NCBI RefSeq assembly: GCF_000173415.1
Contig: NZ_ABXW01000062.1
Span: 62,001-126,000, forward strand
Source: Providencia alcalifaciens DSM 30120
GTDB taxonomy: Bacteria; Pseudomonadota; Gammaproteobacteria; Enterobacterales; Enterobacteriaceae
Direction: 5' to 3'
DNA: 64,000 nt
In this document: positions 19,682-29,180 of the stretch, one piece after another
Numbering within the stretch: the first letter of the stretch is position 1
How the letters are laid out: the number at the start of each line of letters is the position of its first letter
Notes under the pieces: model-generated
The model's database searches: none
What the model was told of the DNA's origin: nothing
The model's input: the letters and a program-made list of their open reading frames with translations, nothing else
Made by a program: the position numbers and the translations under genes

Positions 19682-21511
19682 TTGAACGGAGAATTGCTGT
19701 GGGTATTAACCCTACTATTGATCGCGGTTGTTCTATTTACGACCAATAAAATCCGCATGGATGTGGTTGCCTTATTAGTCATTGTTGCATTTGTATTGAG
19801 TGATACATTGACATTACAGCAGGCAACCGCGGGTTTTGCGGATCCTAACGTTTTATTGATTGCCGCTCTGTTTGTCATCGGAGATGGTCTGGTTCGTACC
19901 GGAATTGCCTACCAAATGGGGGAGTGGCTCGTCCGAGTTGCAGGCAGCAGCGAAAGTAAAATGCTTGTCTTTTTAATGATGACGGTGGCGGGACTCGGTG
20001 CATTCATGAGTTCTACTGGCGTTGTCGCCATCTTCATTCCCGTCGTGCTCAGTGTTGCTGCACGGATGAAAACATCCCCTAGTCGATTAATGATGCCATT
20101 AGGCTTTGCCGGTCTGATCAGTGGCATGATGACGTTAGTCGCTACGCCACCCAATATGGTCGTGAATAGCGAATTAGTTCGTGAAGGGCTACCCAGTTTT
20201 CAATTTTTCTCAATTACCCCGATTGGACTCCTCATTTTATTGGCGGGCATTGGTTATATGTGGCTGACTCGTCGCTGGCTAGGAAGCAATGAACCCGATA
20301 AACAACCCGTAAAATATCAGCGTAGTTTCCGTGATTTGATCCGCGATTATAAACTGGCGGGGCGTGCCCGTCGGTTAGCTATTCGTAAAGGGTCTTCACT
20401 GATTGGACACACGCTTGATGAACTTCATTTGCGTTCCCGTTACGGCGCGAACGTGGTAGGGATTGAACGCTGGCGCAAGTTTCGTCGTGTGATGGTGAGT
20501 GCAACGGGGGGGACTGAGCTACGCGAGCGCGATGTTTTGCTGATTGATATTTCAGTGACTGACGATGAGCTGCGTCAATTTTGTAGTGAACAACTCCTTG
20601 AGCCAATGATCTTGCGTGGAGATTATTTTTCCGAACAATCAAGGGATGTGGGGATGGCGGAAGTGTCTATGAACCCAGACTCAGAATTATTGGGTAGAAG
20701 TTTACGAGAGATTAAATTTCGTACCCGATATGGTTTAAACGTCGTGGGGATACGCCGCGATGGAAAGGCCCTTGATGGCAAACTAGTGGATGAGCCTCTG
20801 CGCTTAGGGGATATTTTGCTGGTCATCGGTGATTGGAAATTGATTCGTATTCTATCGACCAAACCGCGTAATTTTATTGTATTGAACTTAGCCGCTGAAG
20901 TTGAGGCGGTAGCCCCAGCTGCTTCGCAAGCCCCTCATGCGTTATTTTGCCTTGCGCTCATGGTAGCGATGATGGTTACCAATGAAATCCCTAACTTTAT
21001 TGCAGCGTTAATTGCCTGCTTATTAATGGGGAAATTTCGCTGTATTGATATGGAAAGCGCGTACAAATCGATTCACTGGCCGAGCATTATTTTGATTGTT
21101 GGTATGATGCCATTCGCTATCGCTTTACAGGAAACCGGGGGGATAGCCCTGGCGGTAGATGCACTGATGAAGGTCGCGGGAGGATTGGGTCCGCATGTAA
21201 TGCTGGTATGCTTATTTATACTCTGTGCAACGATTGGGTTATTTATCTCAAATACGGCAACCGCAGTATTAATGGCACCCATTGCGATTGCCGCAGCGCG
21301 TCAAATGGAAGTCTCGCCACTGCCATTCGCTATGGTCATTGGTATCGCGGCATCCGCCGCATTCATGACACCGGTTTCTTCCCCAGTTAATACTTTAGTG
21401 CTCGGACCTGGTGGCTATAAGTTTGCCGATTTTCTAAAGATGGGTGTTCCCTTTACGATTATCGTGATGTTTATCAGTGTGGCTGTGATCCCTATTTTGT
21501 TCCCATTCTAA
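19682..21511 (+). CDS. yfbS: SLC13/DASS-type transporter with two TrkA-C domains, YfbS
   Basis: YfbS is a putative inner-membrane anion transporter of the divalent anion:sodium symporter group; its substrate is unknown. The 609-residue protein has two halves of transmembrane helices flanking a central soluble part. That part contains two TrkA-C (RCK_C) ligand-sensing domains, about residues 225-300 and 315-395; each has the GxxLxELxxRxRYGxNVVGI pattern. The conserved [16 protein letters not shown] and [19 protein letters not shown] segments are in the second half. The start is a TTG at 19682 (AAAGGGG upstream), which gives the same MNGELLWVL start as E. coli YfbS. Confidence 0.9.
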   Translation: MNGELLWVLTLLLIAVVLFTTNKIRMDVVALLVIVAFVLSDTLTLQQATAGFADPNVLLIAALFVIGDGLVRTGIAYQMGEWLVRVAGSSESKMLVFLMMTVAGLGAFMSSTGVVAIFIPVVLSVAARMKTSPSRLMMPLGFAGLISGMMTLVATPPNMVVNSELVREGLPSFQFFSITPIGLLILLAGIGYMWLTRRWLGSNEPDKQPVKYQRSFRDLIRDYKLAGRARRLAIRKGSSLIGHTLDELHLRSRYGANVVGIERWRKFRRVMVSATGGTELRERDVLLIDISVTDDELRQFCSEQLLEPMILRGDYFSEQSRDVGMAEVSMNPDSELLGRSLREIKFRTRYGLNVVGIRRDGKALDGKLVDEPLRLGDILLVIGDWKLIRILSTKPRNFIVLNLAAEVEAVAPAASQAPHALFCLALMVAMMVTNEIPNFIAALIACLLMGKFRCIDMESAYKSIHWPSIILIVGMMPFAIALQETGGIALAVDALMKVAGGLGPHVMLVCLFILCATIGLFISNTATAVLMAPIAIAAARQMEVSPLPFAMVIGIAASAAFMTPVSSPVNTLVLGPGGYKFADFLKMGVPFTIIVMFISVAVIPILFPF

Positions 21512-21518
21512 TTAAATC

Positions 21519-21547
21519 AATAGCGCCTACTTTATTAAGGCGCTATT
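21519..21547 (+). terminator. Possible yfbS terminator hairpin
   Basis: An inverted repeat AATAGCGCC ... GGCGCTATT (9-base-pair stem, 11-base loop) lies just after yfbS. No strong T-run follows, so termination may be weak or Rho-assisted. Confidence 0.5.
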
Positions 21548-21686
21548 AAACTCAATAAAACTTACTGCCCATGATGATAAAGATCAATTCGTAATATTTA
21601 ATCCATTACCGCCTACCTGCAGAATATTGTTATTTTTATTACCGGAACAATCCTTAAAATTAACAGATAATTATGGTGAGGTAATA

Positions 21687-22112
21687 ATGAATACTGAAAT
21701 AACAAAAGAGAAAGTAGTAGTTTATGGAAATGATGGTTTTTGTACTTTCGAAAACTATTGGGGTGAAGAATTAGTTTCTGTTCGATTAGAACATTATGTT
21801 TCAGGTATGATTGATAAAACGAGACATATGTTAACAACAGTTGAATTATCAAATATTGCAGATCGAACAGAGCTAAAAAAAGTGTTTTTCATACGAACGG
21901 CGATGGGACAGCTGGATCGGTATGACTATTGGGATATGACCATGCATACTAAAAGTGGGCGAGTTTTTAGAACGAAAGATAGATTTCGTTGTTCTTATGC
22001 CTTCTATGATTCTTTAGATGCGATTATTGGTGTGAATGGTACGGCGAAAACATTATATATCGCATTTTCATCATCATCAGGATGCAAGACAGAATTGATT
22101 GAAGTTTTATAA
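21687..22112 (+). CDS. Small protein of unknown function, paralogue 1 of 3
   Basis: This 141-residue soluble protein has no signal peptide and I do not recognise its family. It is clearly related to the products at 22142-22405 and 23333-23722. Shared features are an N-terminal FENYWGEEL (21-29), a YDYW pair (79-82), Cys102 within RFRCSY, a GVNG motif (115-118) followed by LYIAFS, and a late Cys133. The alternating pattern suggests a small beta-sandwich (inference). The ATG at 21687 has GGTGAGG upstream; an upstream in-frame start at 21627 has none. The gene follows yfbS and precedes paralogue 2 by 29 bases. Confidence 0.75.
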   Translation: MNTEITKEKVVVYGNDGFCTFENYWGEELVSVRLEHYVSGMIDKTRHMLTTVELSNIADRTELKKVFFIRTAMGQLDRYDYWDMTMHTKSGRVFRTKDRFRCSYAFYDSLDAIIGVNGTAKTLYIAFSSSSGCKTELIEVL

Positions 22113-22141
22113 TAAATAGCTTTAATTCAGAATGAAATAAA

Positions 22142-22405
22142 ATGGCGTATACTATTTATCATGATATATCCGATAAAATAAAGATAGATAATATTATGTG
22201 GTTCAGTTACGAGCTAGATACCGAGGATTCTTATAATCACTGGTATGTAGATATAACAACAGAAGATGGAAAACGCTATCATACAAAGAGCAAATTTTAT
22301 TGCTCGATGACAAGAGCCGATGAAGGAAAAGTGATTCTTGGCATCAATGGCGAATCTGAAAATTTATACGTCCATTATCCTGTTTCAATTGAAAATAAAG
22401 CATGA
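22142..22405 (+). CDS. Small protein of unknown function, shortened paralogue 2 of 3
   Basis: This 87-residue protein aligns with the C-terminal two-thirds of paralogues 1 and 3. It has NHWYVDITTEDGKRYHTKS (32-50), Cys54 in KFYCSM, LGINGE (66-71) and LYVHYP. It lacks the N-terminal [FL]EN[YF]WGE segment and the late Cys. It may be a naturally short member or a 5'-truncated duplicate; no in-frame remnant of the missing segment was seen in the 29 bases upstream. The Shine-Dalgarno is weak (GAATGAAATAAA), which suggests coupling to paralogue 1 or poor expression. Confidence 0.65.
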   Translation: MAYTIYHDISDKIKIDNIMWFSYELDTEDSYNHWYVDITTEDGKRYHTKSKFYCSMTRADEGKVILGINGESENLYVHYPVSIENKA

Positions 22406-22508
22406 ATGACTCATCATGTTTTATGATAAAAATCACGAACATCTAAGTAAACGATATTGTAGATGAGTAAGTGGAAGTGTACATCAAGCTGAACAGAATG
22501 TTAAAAGT

Positions 22509-22530
22509 AGGAATGGCATATGCCATTCCT
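22509..22530. terminator. Bidirectional terminator between paralogue 2 and yfbR
   Basis: The perfect palindrome AGGAATGGCATATGCCATTCCT is flanked by TATATTTT on the plus side and by TACTTTTAAC when read on the minus strand. It sits between two convergent genes and probably ends both. Confidence 0.7.
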
Positions 22531-22544
22531 TATATTTTGTTTAG

Positions 22545-23126
22545 TTAGTGGCTGATTTCATCTAATGAAAGCGTAAAACTCGGGACAAACGTTTTCATAA
22601 AATATTCCATTTCAGGGCTATTGCGCTCAGCGAGCATTTTTTCAAGGCGCTTTTTAGCGAGCTTAAATTCGCTATTGCCAGCAGATAGTTCTTCTAAACA
22701 TTTTAAATAGGCGCATAAGGTATCAGCCTGTTTCACAATAAAATGTTCTTCCTCAGATTGAAGATCTTCCACCAGCAAGCATTTAAAATCCTCTTGCAGT
22801 TCTTCAGGTAACATATCCAGTAATTTTTGCTGCGCGAATTTTTCTATTTTTTTGTATTCATGGGCAATTTGCTGATTATGATACTTAATTGGCGTGGGTA
22901 AATCACCTGTGATGACTTCACTTGCATCATGGTACATGGCGAATAGTGCAATTTTTTCGGCGTTAACATTACCATCAAATTTACGGTTTTTAATGATTGC
23001 GAGTGCATGTGCCACCATCGCGACTTGTAGGCTGTGCTCTGACACATTTTCAGTACGCACATTACGCATTAGGGGCCAGCGATGAATGAGTTTCATTCTA
23101 GCAAGATGGGCAAAAAAATAACTCAT
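22545..23126 (-). CDS. yfbR: 5'-deoxynucleotidase YfbR
   Basis: YfbR is an HD-domain phosphohydrolase that dephosphorylates deoxyribonucleoside 5'-monophosphates, with a role in dUMP/thymidylate supply. The 193-residue product has the metal-binding residues His31 ([10 protein letters not shown]) and His66-Asp67 ([16 protein letters not shown]), and a later Asp in [21 protein letters not shown]. The ATG at 23126 has a strong GGAGG; the frame stays open to 23165 but that extension is not conserved. In E. coli it lies beside alaA. Here a member of a local paralogue family is inserted between the two. Confidence 0.94.
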   Translation of the reverse strand: MSYFFAHLARMKLIHRWPLMRNVRTENVSEHSLQVAMVAHALAIIKNRKFDGNVNAEKIALFAMYHDASEVITGDLPTPIKYHNQQIAHEYKKIEKFAQQKLLDMLPEELQEDFKCLLVEDLQSEEEHFIVKQADTLCAYLKCLEELSAGNSEFKLAKKRLEKMLAERNSPEMEYFMKTFVPSFTLSLDEISH

Positions 23127-23332
23127 AATTCCTCCTTGATTGAAATAATCATATGTGAAAATCATACATCAGATACAAGTAAATTTATATTTAATATTAA
23201 GCACTTCTATTTTGAATAAGTGAATATAACTTAATGAAAGCTAATGTTTTAAATGAATTAAGTATAGGACGAAATGCATTAAAATTCCCATGAATTATCC
23301 AAGCATCAATCCAATAGCATCGAGGAGATTAT

Positions 23333-23722
23333 ATGGAAGTCGCGTTATCAGCAAAAGGTACGGTTACATTAGAGAACTTTTGGGGAGAGCCCTTAAAATT
23401 GATGAAACTTACACACTTATCATTACGAACATCCACTGTTGAACTAAAGGATGTACCTCAAGGGGCGATTATTAAAAATGCAATGGAGTTTATTTATCAA
23501 AGGGGTATTGGAAAGCCGCGAGATTACTGGATTTTAGACATTGTGACTCAAGACAATACACGTTATCGCTCAGAACCTATGTATGATTGTTCTATTGATG
23601 AAACGGGAACTCCGACGGAGGGGCATGTAATTGTTGGAGTCAATGGCGAGTCTAAACGAATTTACACAGTGCTAGACAGTGGAGATCGTTGTTCTGACAG
23701 TATGAATCAAGTTTGGCTATAA
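23333..23722 (+). CDS. Small protein of unknown function, paralogue 3 of 3
   Basis: This 129-residue protein is related to the two small genes on the other side of yfbR. It has LENFWGEPLKLMKLTH (13-28), RDYWILDIVTQDNTRY (63-78), Cys86 in YDCSID, VGVNGESKRIY (101-111) and Cys120. It has no signal peptide or membrane segment. The start has GAGGAG upstream with good spacing, so independent expression from the 206-base gap after yfbR is likely. I do not recognise the family. The conserved WGE, W and NGE motifs suggest a small beta-rich binding domain, but this is only inference. Confidence 0.75.
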   Translation: MEVALSAKGTVTLENFWGEPLKLMKLTHLSLRTSTVELKDVPQGAIIKNAMEFIYQRGIGKPRDYWILDIVTQDNTRYRSEPMYDCSIDETGTPTEGHVIVGVNGESKRIYTVLDSGDRCSDSMNQVWL

Positions 23723-23917
23723 TTAATATTCGATTCATAATCATGCAATGAAATGATCAAAAAAGAATGAAATAAAAAAGTTAAATTGAGAGTGTCCATA
23801 CTCAATTATCTAAATAAGACGTGCAAGAGTAAACAAGTTATCATCCAATAATAAATTGATTTGATATTTTTAGTCACTATAATCGAGAGGTAGATAATTA
23901 AACTGATCGAGGATGAA

Positions 23918-23986
23918 ATGAAATATTTCCCAGTAATATTGGTGTTGTTTTTCTTAGCGGCTGTTTATTTAATTTCCATTATTTGA
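23918..23986 (+). CDS. Candidate 22-residue single-helix membrane peptide
   Basis: The short reading frame encodes MKYFPVILVLFFLAAVYLISII, split here as MKYFPVILVLF and FLAAVYLISII. It is almost entirely one hydrophobic helix with a single N-terminal Lys, the typical shape of enterobacterial small membrane proteins. GAGG lies five bases before the ATG, and a strong terminator follows at 24033. It lies alone in the 359-base gap between paralogue 3 and alaA. Translation is not proven. Confidence 0.45.
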   Translation: MKYFPVILVLFFLAAVYLISII

Positions 23987-24032
23987 TTATCCAATAAAGA
24001 GCCTCATATTTAGATATTAAATTTTCAGTTAT

Positions 24033-24059
24033 AAAAATAGCCCATATCGGGCTATTTTT
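24033..24059. terminator. Bidirectional terminator downstream of alaA
   Basis: An 11-base-pair stem (AAAAATAGCCC with GGGCTATTTTT, loop ATATC) has T-runs on both strands. It ends alaA on the minus strand and any transcript of the small peptide gene on the plus strand. Confidence 0.88.
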
Positions 24060-24081
24060 ATTTTTCACCAAGCCGCCAATA

Positions 24082-25296
24082 TTATTGGCGATAATTTTCT
24101 AAAAAACGACCAAACTTATTGATAGCCATTTCTAAATCATCAGCATAAGGTAGCGTCACGATACGGAAATGGTCAGGCTCTGGCCAGTTAAATGCGGTTC
24201 CTTGGACTAATAGCACTTTTTCTTGTAGTAATAAGTCAAGGATCATTTTTTGGTCATCGTGAATATTAAAACGTTTAATATCAATTTTAGGGAACATATA
24301 CAGGGCACCTTGTGGTTTAACACAAGAGACGCCTGGAATTTGATTAATCAATTCCCATGCACGATTACGCTGTTCATATAAGCGTCCACCTGGTTGGATA
24401 AACTCACTGATACTTTGATAGCCGCCTAACGCAGTTTGGATAGCATGCTGCATCGGAACGTTTGCACACAAGCGCATAGAGGCCAACATTTCTAAGCCTT
24501 CAATATAGCCTTTAGCGTGTTTTTTCGGGCCGTTTATCGCCATCCATCCTTGGCGGAAACCTGCAACGCGATAGGTTTTTGATAGCCCATTGAACGTGAC
24601 TGTCAGTAAATCAGGTGCCAGTGCTGCAATAGAGTGGTGCTGCGCATCGTCATACAGAATTTTATCGTAGATTTCATCAGCGAAAATAATCAGGCTATGT
24701 TGACGGGCAATTTCGACAATTTCCATCAGCAGTTCTTTACTGTACACCGCCCCTGTTGGGTTATTCGGGTTGATGATGACAATACCACGGGTGCGTGGGC
24801 TGATTTTTTTACGAATATCGTCAAGATCAGGCATCCAGCCTTGCTGTTCATCACACATATAGTGCACTGCGTTACCACCCGATAAGGAAACCGCTGCGGT
24901 CCAAAGTGGGTAGTCAGGAGCAGGCACCAGCATTTCATCGCCATTATTAAGCAGTGCTTGCATCGCTTGAACGATAAGTTCAGAAACGCCGTTACCGATA
25001 TACACATCTTCAACCGTCATATCGTGAATATCACGGGCTTGGTAATGTTGTACGATGGCCTTACGCGCTGAATATAAGCCTTTTGAATCACAGTAACCTT
25101 GCGAGCTTGGCAGATTGCGCAGGACATCAACGAGGATCTCATCAGGTGCTTCAAAGCCAAACGGTGCCGGGTTACCAATATTCAGTTTTAAGACTTTATT
25201 GCCTTCTTCTTCTAAGCGCTTTGCTTCTTTTAAAACTGGCCCACGAATGTCATAGCAGACATTATCGAGCTTATTGGATTTCAGTATGTTGTTCAT
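24082..25296 (-). CDS. alaA: Alanine transaminase AlaA
   Basis: AlaA is a PLP-dependent class I/II aminotransferase that makes alanine from pyruvate and glutamate. The 404-residue product is within one residue of the E. coli protein. It has the cofactor-pocket segment NPNNPTGAVYS, the aspartate in IIFADEIYDKILYD, the Schiff-base lysine in TFNGLSKTYRVAGFRQGW (near residue 240) and the C-terminal substrate arginine in PDHFRIVTLP. Like its enterobacterial relatives it lies between yfbR and lrhA. Confidence 0.96.
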   Translation of the reverse strand: MNNILKSNKLDNVCYDIRGPVLKEAKRLEEEGNKVLKLNIGNPAPFGFEAPDEILVDVLRNLPSSQGYCDSKGLYSARKAIVQHYQARDIHDMTVEDVYIGNGVSELIVQAMQALLNNGDEMLVPAPDYPLWTAAVSLSGGNAVHYMCDEQQGWMPDLDDIRKKISPRTRGIVIINPNNPTGAVYSKELLMEIVEIARQHSLIIFADEIYDKILYDDAQHHSIAALAPDLLTVTFNGLSKTYRVAGFRQGWMAINGPKKHAKGYIEGLEMLASMRLCANVPMQHAIQTALGGYQSISEFIQPGGRLYEQRNRAWELINQIPGVSCVKPQGALYMFPKIDIKRFNIHDDQKMILDLLLQEKVLLVQGTAFNWPEPDHFRIVTLPYADDLEMAINKFGRFLENYRQ

Positions 25297-26086
25297 GGTT
25301 CTCTCATTACCCTAACGGGCTTGCGATGATAGGGGATTTCCGGCGTTGTTATCTACTGTACTCCTCCCTCGGAAGCTTTTGAAGATGCTAGATAATTTTT
25401 GGTGCAAAAGGTTGGTTTAGACATGAATCAGATATATGCTATCTTAAAGTATTGAATAAGTTAGATGTTGATTCTGGTTGTGGTTGTTAAGTTGGAATCT
25501 AATTCTGATAATTATCGCTGTTTTGGAGTGGAAAAGTAAAAAAATGACGCTATGACAAACGTGTCAAAATTGTATCACTCTGTAAGTTTGAATCTTAAAT
25601 CATTAAACTAGAAATAAATTTAACTATTGGTCGGGGGGGTTTTGATAGTTTTTGGCTTTTTTTGTTAGCAATATTGATTATTTTAATAAGAATATTCTTA
25701 ATGGAAACGTGTTTATAATGTTTAGCGTATTGATAATTAATAAAATTGTTAATTTACATCATATGTTACATAAAGAGCTTACATTAAAATAATTGCAACT
25801 ACATTAAATATGTTACTATTTAGTCCTATTCAATTATTGCGGGTTTATTACGCTTTTTGTTAATCAGCGCCCGCTTTATTGATAGAAACTTAAAATGCTA
25901 TTTAGATAATTAAAGTAACTTTAGTTAATTATCAGATAGGTATAGCAATGTAGAGTATTTGAATACAATAAATGCAGATCTATGGATTAGAAATGCAAAA
26001 AGTTGGATCATTTTTAAGACTCGCTGATTCTCACGGAGGAGAGCAGAAACACCAGGTATCATAAAATTATATAAAGAGAATGTACG
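25297..26086. other. Long AT-rich alaA / lrhA intergenic region
   Basis: This 790-base region holds the alaA promoter (-) and the lrhA upstream region (+). I see no credible gene. A nested inverted repeat (GATAATTAA... / ...TTAATTATC around AAAGTAACTTT, 25905-25933) lies about 155 bases before lrhA and could be a regulator-binding site. A run of seven G residues occurs near 25633. Confidence 0.55.
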
Positions 26087-27004
26087 ATGATAAATTCCAA
26101 TCGTCCCATAATGAACTTAGATCTCGACTTACTACGCACATTTGTCGCAGTGGCTGATCTTAACACTTTCGCCGCTGCCGCTGCCGCAGTATGTCGTACT
26201 CAGTCCGCTGTTAGTCAGCAGATGCAACGTTTAGAACAATTAGTTGGTCGTGAATTATTTGCACGCCACGGGCGTAATAAGCTATTAACTGCCCATGGTT
26301 TACAATTGCTCGGTTATGCGAGACAAATTCTACGCGCCAATGATGATGCAACGGCATCATTAACGTATAACGATGCAGATGGTGAATTACGCATCGGAGC
26401 ATCCGATGACACAGTCGATATCTTACTCCCATTTTTATTGAACCGTATCGCTTCCGTTTTTCCACGTATCGCGGTAGAAGTTCGAATTAAACGTGCTCAG
26501 TTTATTGAATCAATGTTAGATAACCACGAAATTGATTTAGCCTTAACGACGAGCCGTATTCCTCAACACCCGAAAACTGCATTAAGAACTGTTCCTATTT
26601 TATGGCACAGTGCACCAGATTTTCAGTTACGCCCAAATGAACCGATTCCATTGGTAGTGATGGATGAAACTAACCCATACCGTAAATTATGTACTCATGC
26701 ATTAGATGAGGCTGGTTTACCATGGCATGTGGCGTATGAAGCGGCATCATTGCCAGCTGTTCGCGCTGCTGTGAATGCTGAAGTCGGTGTGACGGCGCGT
26801 CCAATGGAAATGCAAAATGCGGATCTTCGTATTTTGAGTGAAGCGGATGGTTTACCGCGTTTACCAGATATCCAATACTGGTTATACAAAAATGCGGATG
26901 AGCAAAAAGATTTTGTGCTTACCGTCTTTAGCGCGATTGAAAACAAAAAAATCCCTTATGCAGTAGCCCCTGCGGCTGAGCAAGTAGAGAACAGTGGTCA
27001 ATAA
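26087..27004 (+). CDS. lrhA: LysR-type regulator LrhA/HexA
   Basis: LrhA is a LysR-family transcription factor that represses flagellar master genes and affects fimbriae and RpoS in E. coli; the HexA/PecT relatives control virulence in plant pathogens. The 305-residue product has the N-terminal winged helix-turn-helix (LDLLRTFVAVADLNTFAAAA, then VCRTQSAVSQQMQRLEQLVG, residues about 10-65) and a periplasmic-binding-like effector domain. The helix-turn-helix is nearly identical to E. coli LrhA, whereas the effector domain is more diverged. It sits upstream of nuoA in the same direction, as in other enterobacteria. Confidence 0.94.
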   Translation: MINSNRPIMNLDLDLLRTFVAVADLNTFAAAAAAVCRTQSAVSQQMQRLEQLVGRELFARHGRNKLLTAHGLQLLGYARQILRANDDATASLTYNDADGELRIGASDDTVDILLPFLLNRIASVFPRIAVEVRIKRAQFIESMLDNHEIDLALTTSRIPQHPKTALRTVPILWHSAPDFQLRPNEPIPLVVMDETNPYRKLCTHALDEAGLPWHVAYEAASLPAVRAAVNAEVGVTARPMEMQNADLRILSEADGLPRLPDIQYWLYKNADEQKDFVLTVFSAIENKKIPYAVAPAAEQVENSGQ

Positions 27005-27077
27005 GATCACTCTTTGTCCTTATCGATAAAATAGGTTTTTTATCAAGGGTAAGTGGCAAAACAGTATTATGTGTATC

Positions 27078-27117
27078 CGGCTGGATCAGTGTATCTGATT
27101 CGGCCGTTTTTATTTTT
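27078..27117 (+). terminator. lrhA terminator
   Basis: A hairpin formed by CCGGCTGGATCAG and CTGATTCGGCCG with loop TGTAT, carrying small internal bulges, is followed by TTTTTATTTTTT. It lies about 75 bases after the lrhA stop. Confidence 0.8.
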
Positions 27118-27969
27118 TACTTATTGCTTTTTCCTCTGCGCAATGCTGCCTCTCGATTGTTATCAAAATGATCTTAATGCCAATTTTCTCTCCTTACTCA
27201 TCAAGTGGTTAATAGAGACTTAAGTCAATTTTAGTCGTACGATATTTTACTTAAGAGTGAGATGATAAAAAAGTGAACAAAATTTCTGTTCAATAGGTGA
27301 TAAAACACACGTATTACCCACTTATTAAGTATGGATTAACGCGTAAGAGCATGAAATAATTGTGATGTATATGGCATAACATGAAATTCATTAGTTAGTT
27401 AACGATTTGTTACGTCGTTAACAATAATTTTTTGCTGAATTGATAAAATAGCTGAGAGTACTCAGTGGCTTAGTGGGCATGATGAATAAAAAATCGTTAT
27501 TGCCTCTTAAATTAAATTCGGATGTTATGTAAACAAATTGAGTATTTTTTCAATAAATCTGTGCGTTAGATCAAATAAAAAGCACATTTTTTCGTCTGTT
27601 AAGACAGGTTTTTCCTGAGATAATGGTGTAGTAAAAACGAATAATCAGTTAGACTACTTTGCGTGTTTATTTGTGTATAGTAACACTGACACGTTTTAGC
27701 AGATAATGAGTACTTTTTGTTTCGCTGATGTTTTTTGTGTGTGAATTTTTTGTAATAAGTACGGGTTATTTTGTTCATTTGAGCAAAATAAAATGTAGTG
27801 GGAGAGGACGAACCAAACGGCAGTCGTTAGACTGATTTTAGTTTGGTGATCTTGCAGTTTGGGGATCATATTGGTCTTTCTTCTCGATTAACTGGGCAAT
27901 TGTGCTGCAACACTGCCATGTTGTTAAAAAGAGCAGTTACGCATCATAAGTAATGAGTAAGCAACGAGT
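27118..27969 (+). promoter_or_regulatory. Long nuo operon upstream region
   Basis: About 850 bases separate the lrhA terminator from nuoA. No gene is visible. Such long upstream regions carry the nuo promoters in enterobacteria and integrate ArcA, NarL and FNR control. Two inverted repeats stand out here: GTTAACG ... CGTTAAC (27398-27422) and an imperfect 26-base palindrome TTATTTTG ... CAAAATAA (27766-27791). Promoter positions could not be fixed by eye. Confidence 0.6.
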
Positions 27970-28413
27970 ATGTCTACATCAATCCTAGAGTTAGCCCATA
28001 ACTGGGGCTTTGCTATATTCCTTCTCGGCGCTATTGGTCTTTGCGCTTTCATGTTGACCGCTGGTCATTTCTTGGGTAGCCGCGCCAAAGCCAGAACAAA
28101 ACACGTTCCCTATGAGTCAGGTATTGATTCAGTCGGTAGTGCTCGTCTTCGTATGTCAGCCAAGTTCTACTTGGTCGCGATGTTTTTCGTGATCTTCGAT
28201 GTGGAGGCTATGTTCTTATTTGCATGGTCTGTCTCCATCCGCGAAGCGGGTTGGGTCGGTTTCATCGAAGCCGCTATTTTTATCTTGGTATTGTTGGCGG
28301 GATTATTTTATCTGGTCCGCGTTGGTGCATTGGATTGGACTCCAATCCGTTCACGTCGCGCAGTTAAAGGTCCTAGTGAAGTTATTAAAATCAGCAATCG
28401 TCATCCGCAGTAA
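27970..28413 (+). CDS. nuoA: NADH-quinone oxidoreductase subunit A
   Basis: NuoA is a small membrane subunit of proton-pumping complex I, near the quinone site. The 147-residue product has three hydrophobic helices and the conserved loop [20 protein letters not shown]. The [14 protein letters not shown] helix carries the family's membrane-embedded acidic residues. It is the first gene of a complete nuoA-N operon, and nuoB starts 18 bases later. Confidence 0.97.
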   Translation: MSTSILELAHNWGFAIFLLGAIGLCAFMLTAGHFLGSRAKARTKHVPYESGIDSVGSARLRMSAKFYLVAMFFVIFDVEAMFLFAWSVSIREAGWVGFIEAAIFILVLLAGLFYLVRVGALDWTPIRSRRAVKGPSEVIKISNRHPQ

Positions 28414-28431
28414 AAAGCGAGGCAATATACA

Positions 28432-29106
28432 ATGGATTATACGCTCACCCGCATAGATCCGAACGGTGAGAACGACCGTTACCCACTGCAAACTCAAGAA
28501 ATCGTTACTGATCCTCTTGAGCAGCAAGTTGAAAACAGTGTGTATATGGGGAAATTATCCCATGCACTTCATGATGTAGTGAACTGGGGTCGTAAGAACT
28601 CCCTGTGGCCATACAACTTTGGTCTTTCATGTTGCTATGTAGAAATGGTGACGTCGTTCACGGCTGTTCATGACGTAGCCCGCTTTGGTGCGGAAGTACT
28701 ACGTGCTTCTCCTCGTCAAGCCGACTTCATGGTTGTTGCGGGAACCTGTTTTACTAAAATGGCTCCCGTTATTCAGCGCCTATATGACCAAATGCTTGAA
28801 CCAAAATGGGTTATCTCCATGGGTTCATGTGCAAACTCGGGTGGGATGTATGACATCTACTCTGTAGTGCAAGGCGTCGACAAATTTATTCCCGTGGATG
28901 TGTACATTCCAGGCTGCCCACCACGCCCTGAAGCCTATATGCAGGCTCTCCTTCTGTTACAAGAATCCATCGGCAAAGAACGTCGCCCACTTTCATGGGT
29001 TGTCGGTGATCAGGGTGTTTATCGTGCGAACATGCAGTCAGAAAGAGAAAGAAAACACGGTGAACGTATCGCAGTGACTAACCTGCGTACCCCAGACGAA
29101 ATTTAA
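28432..29106 (+). CDS. nuoB: NADH-quinone oxidoreductase subunit B
   Basis: NuoB carries iron-sulfur cluster N2, the last electron carrier before quinone in complex I. The 224-residue product has all four cluster cysteines: the adjacent pair in [10 protein letters not shown], one in VAGTCFTKM and one in [10 protein letters not shown]. It is peripheral on the cytoplasmic side and contacts NuoCD, NuoI and NuoH. Confidence 0.98.
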   Translation: MDYTLTRIDPNGENDRYPLQTQEIVTDPLEQQVENSVYMGKLSHALHDVVNWGRKNSLWPYNFGLSCCYVEMVTSFTAVHDVARFGAEVLRASPRQADFMVVAGTCFTKMAPVIQRLYDQMLEPKWVISMGSCANSGGMYDIYSVVQGVDKFIPVDVYIPGCPPRPEAYMQALLLLQESIGKERRPLSWVVGDQGVYRANMQSERERKHGERIAVTNLRTPDEI

Positions 29107-29180
29107 GGCTTTTAGCCATACAGCGTAACAGAGCAATGTTGTTGCGAAATAATAAACCTGATCAAGCGTTATGGTGAAGA

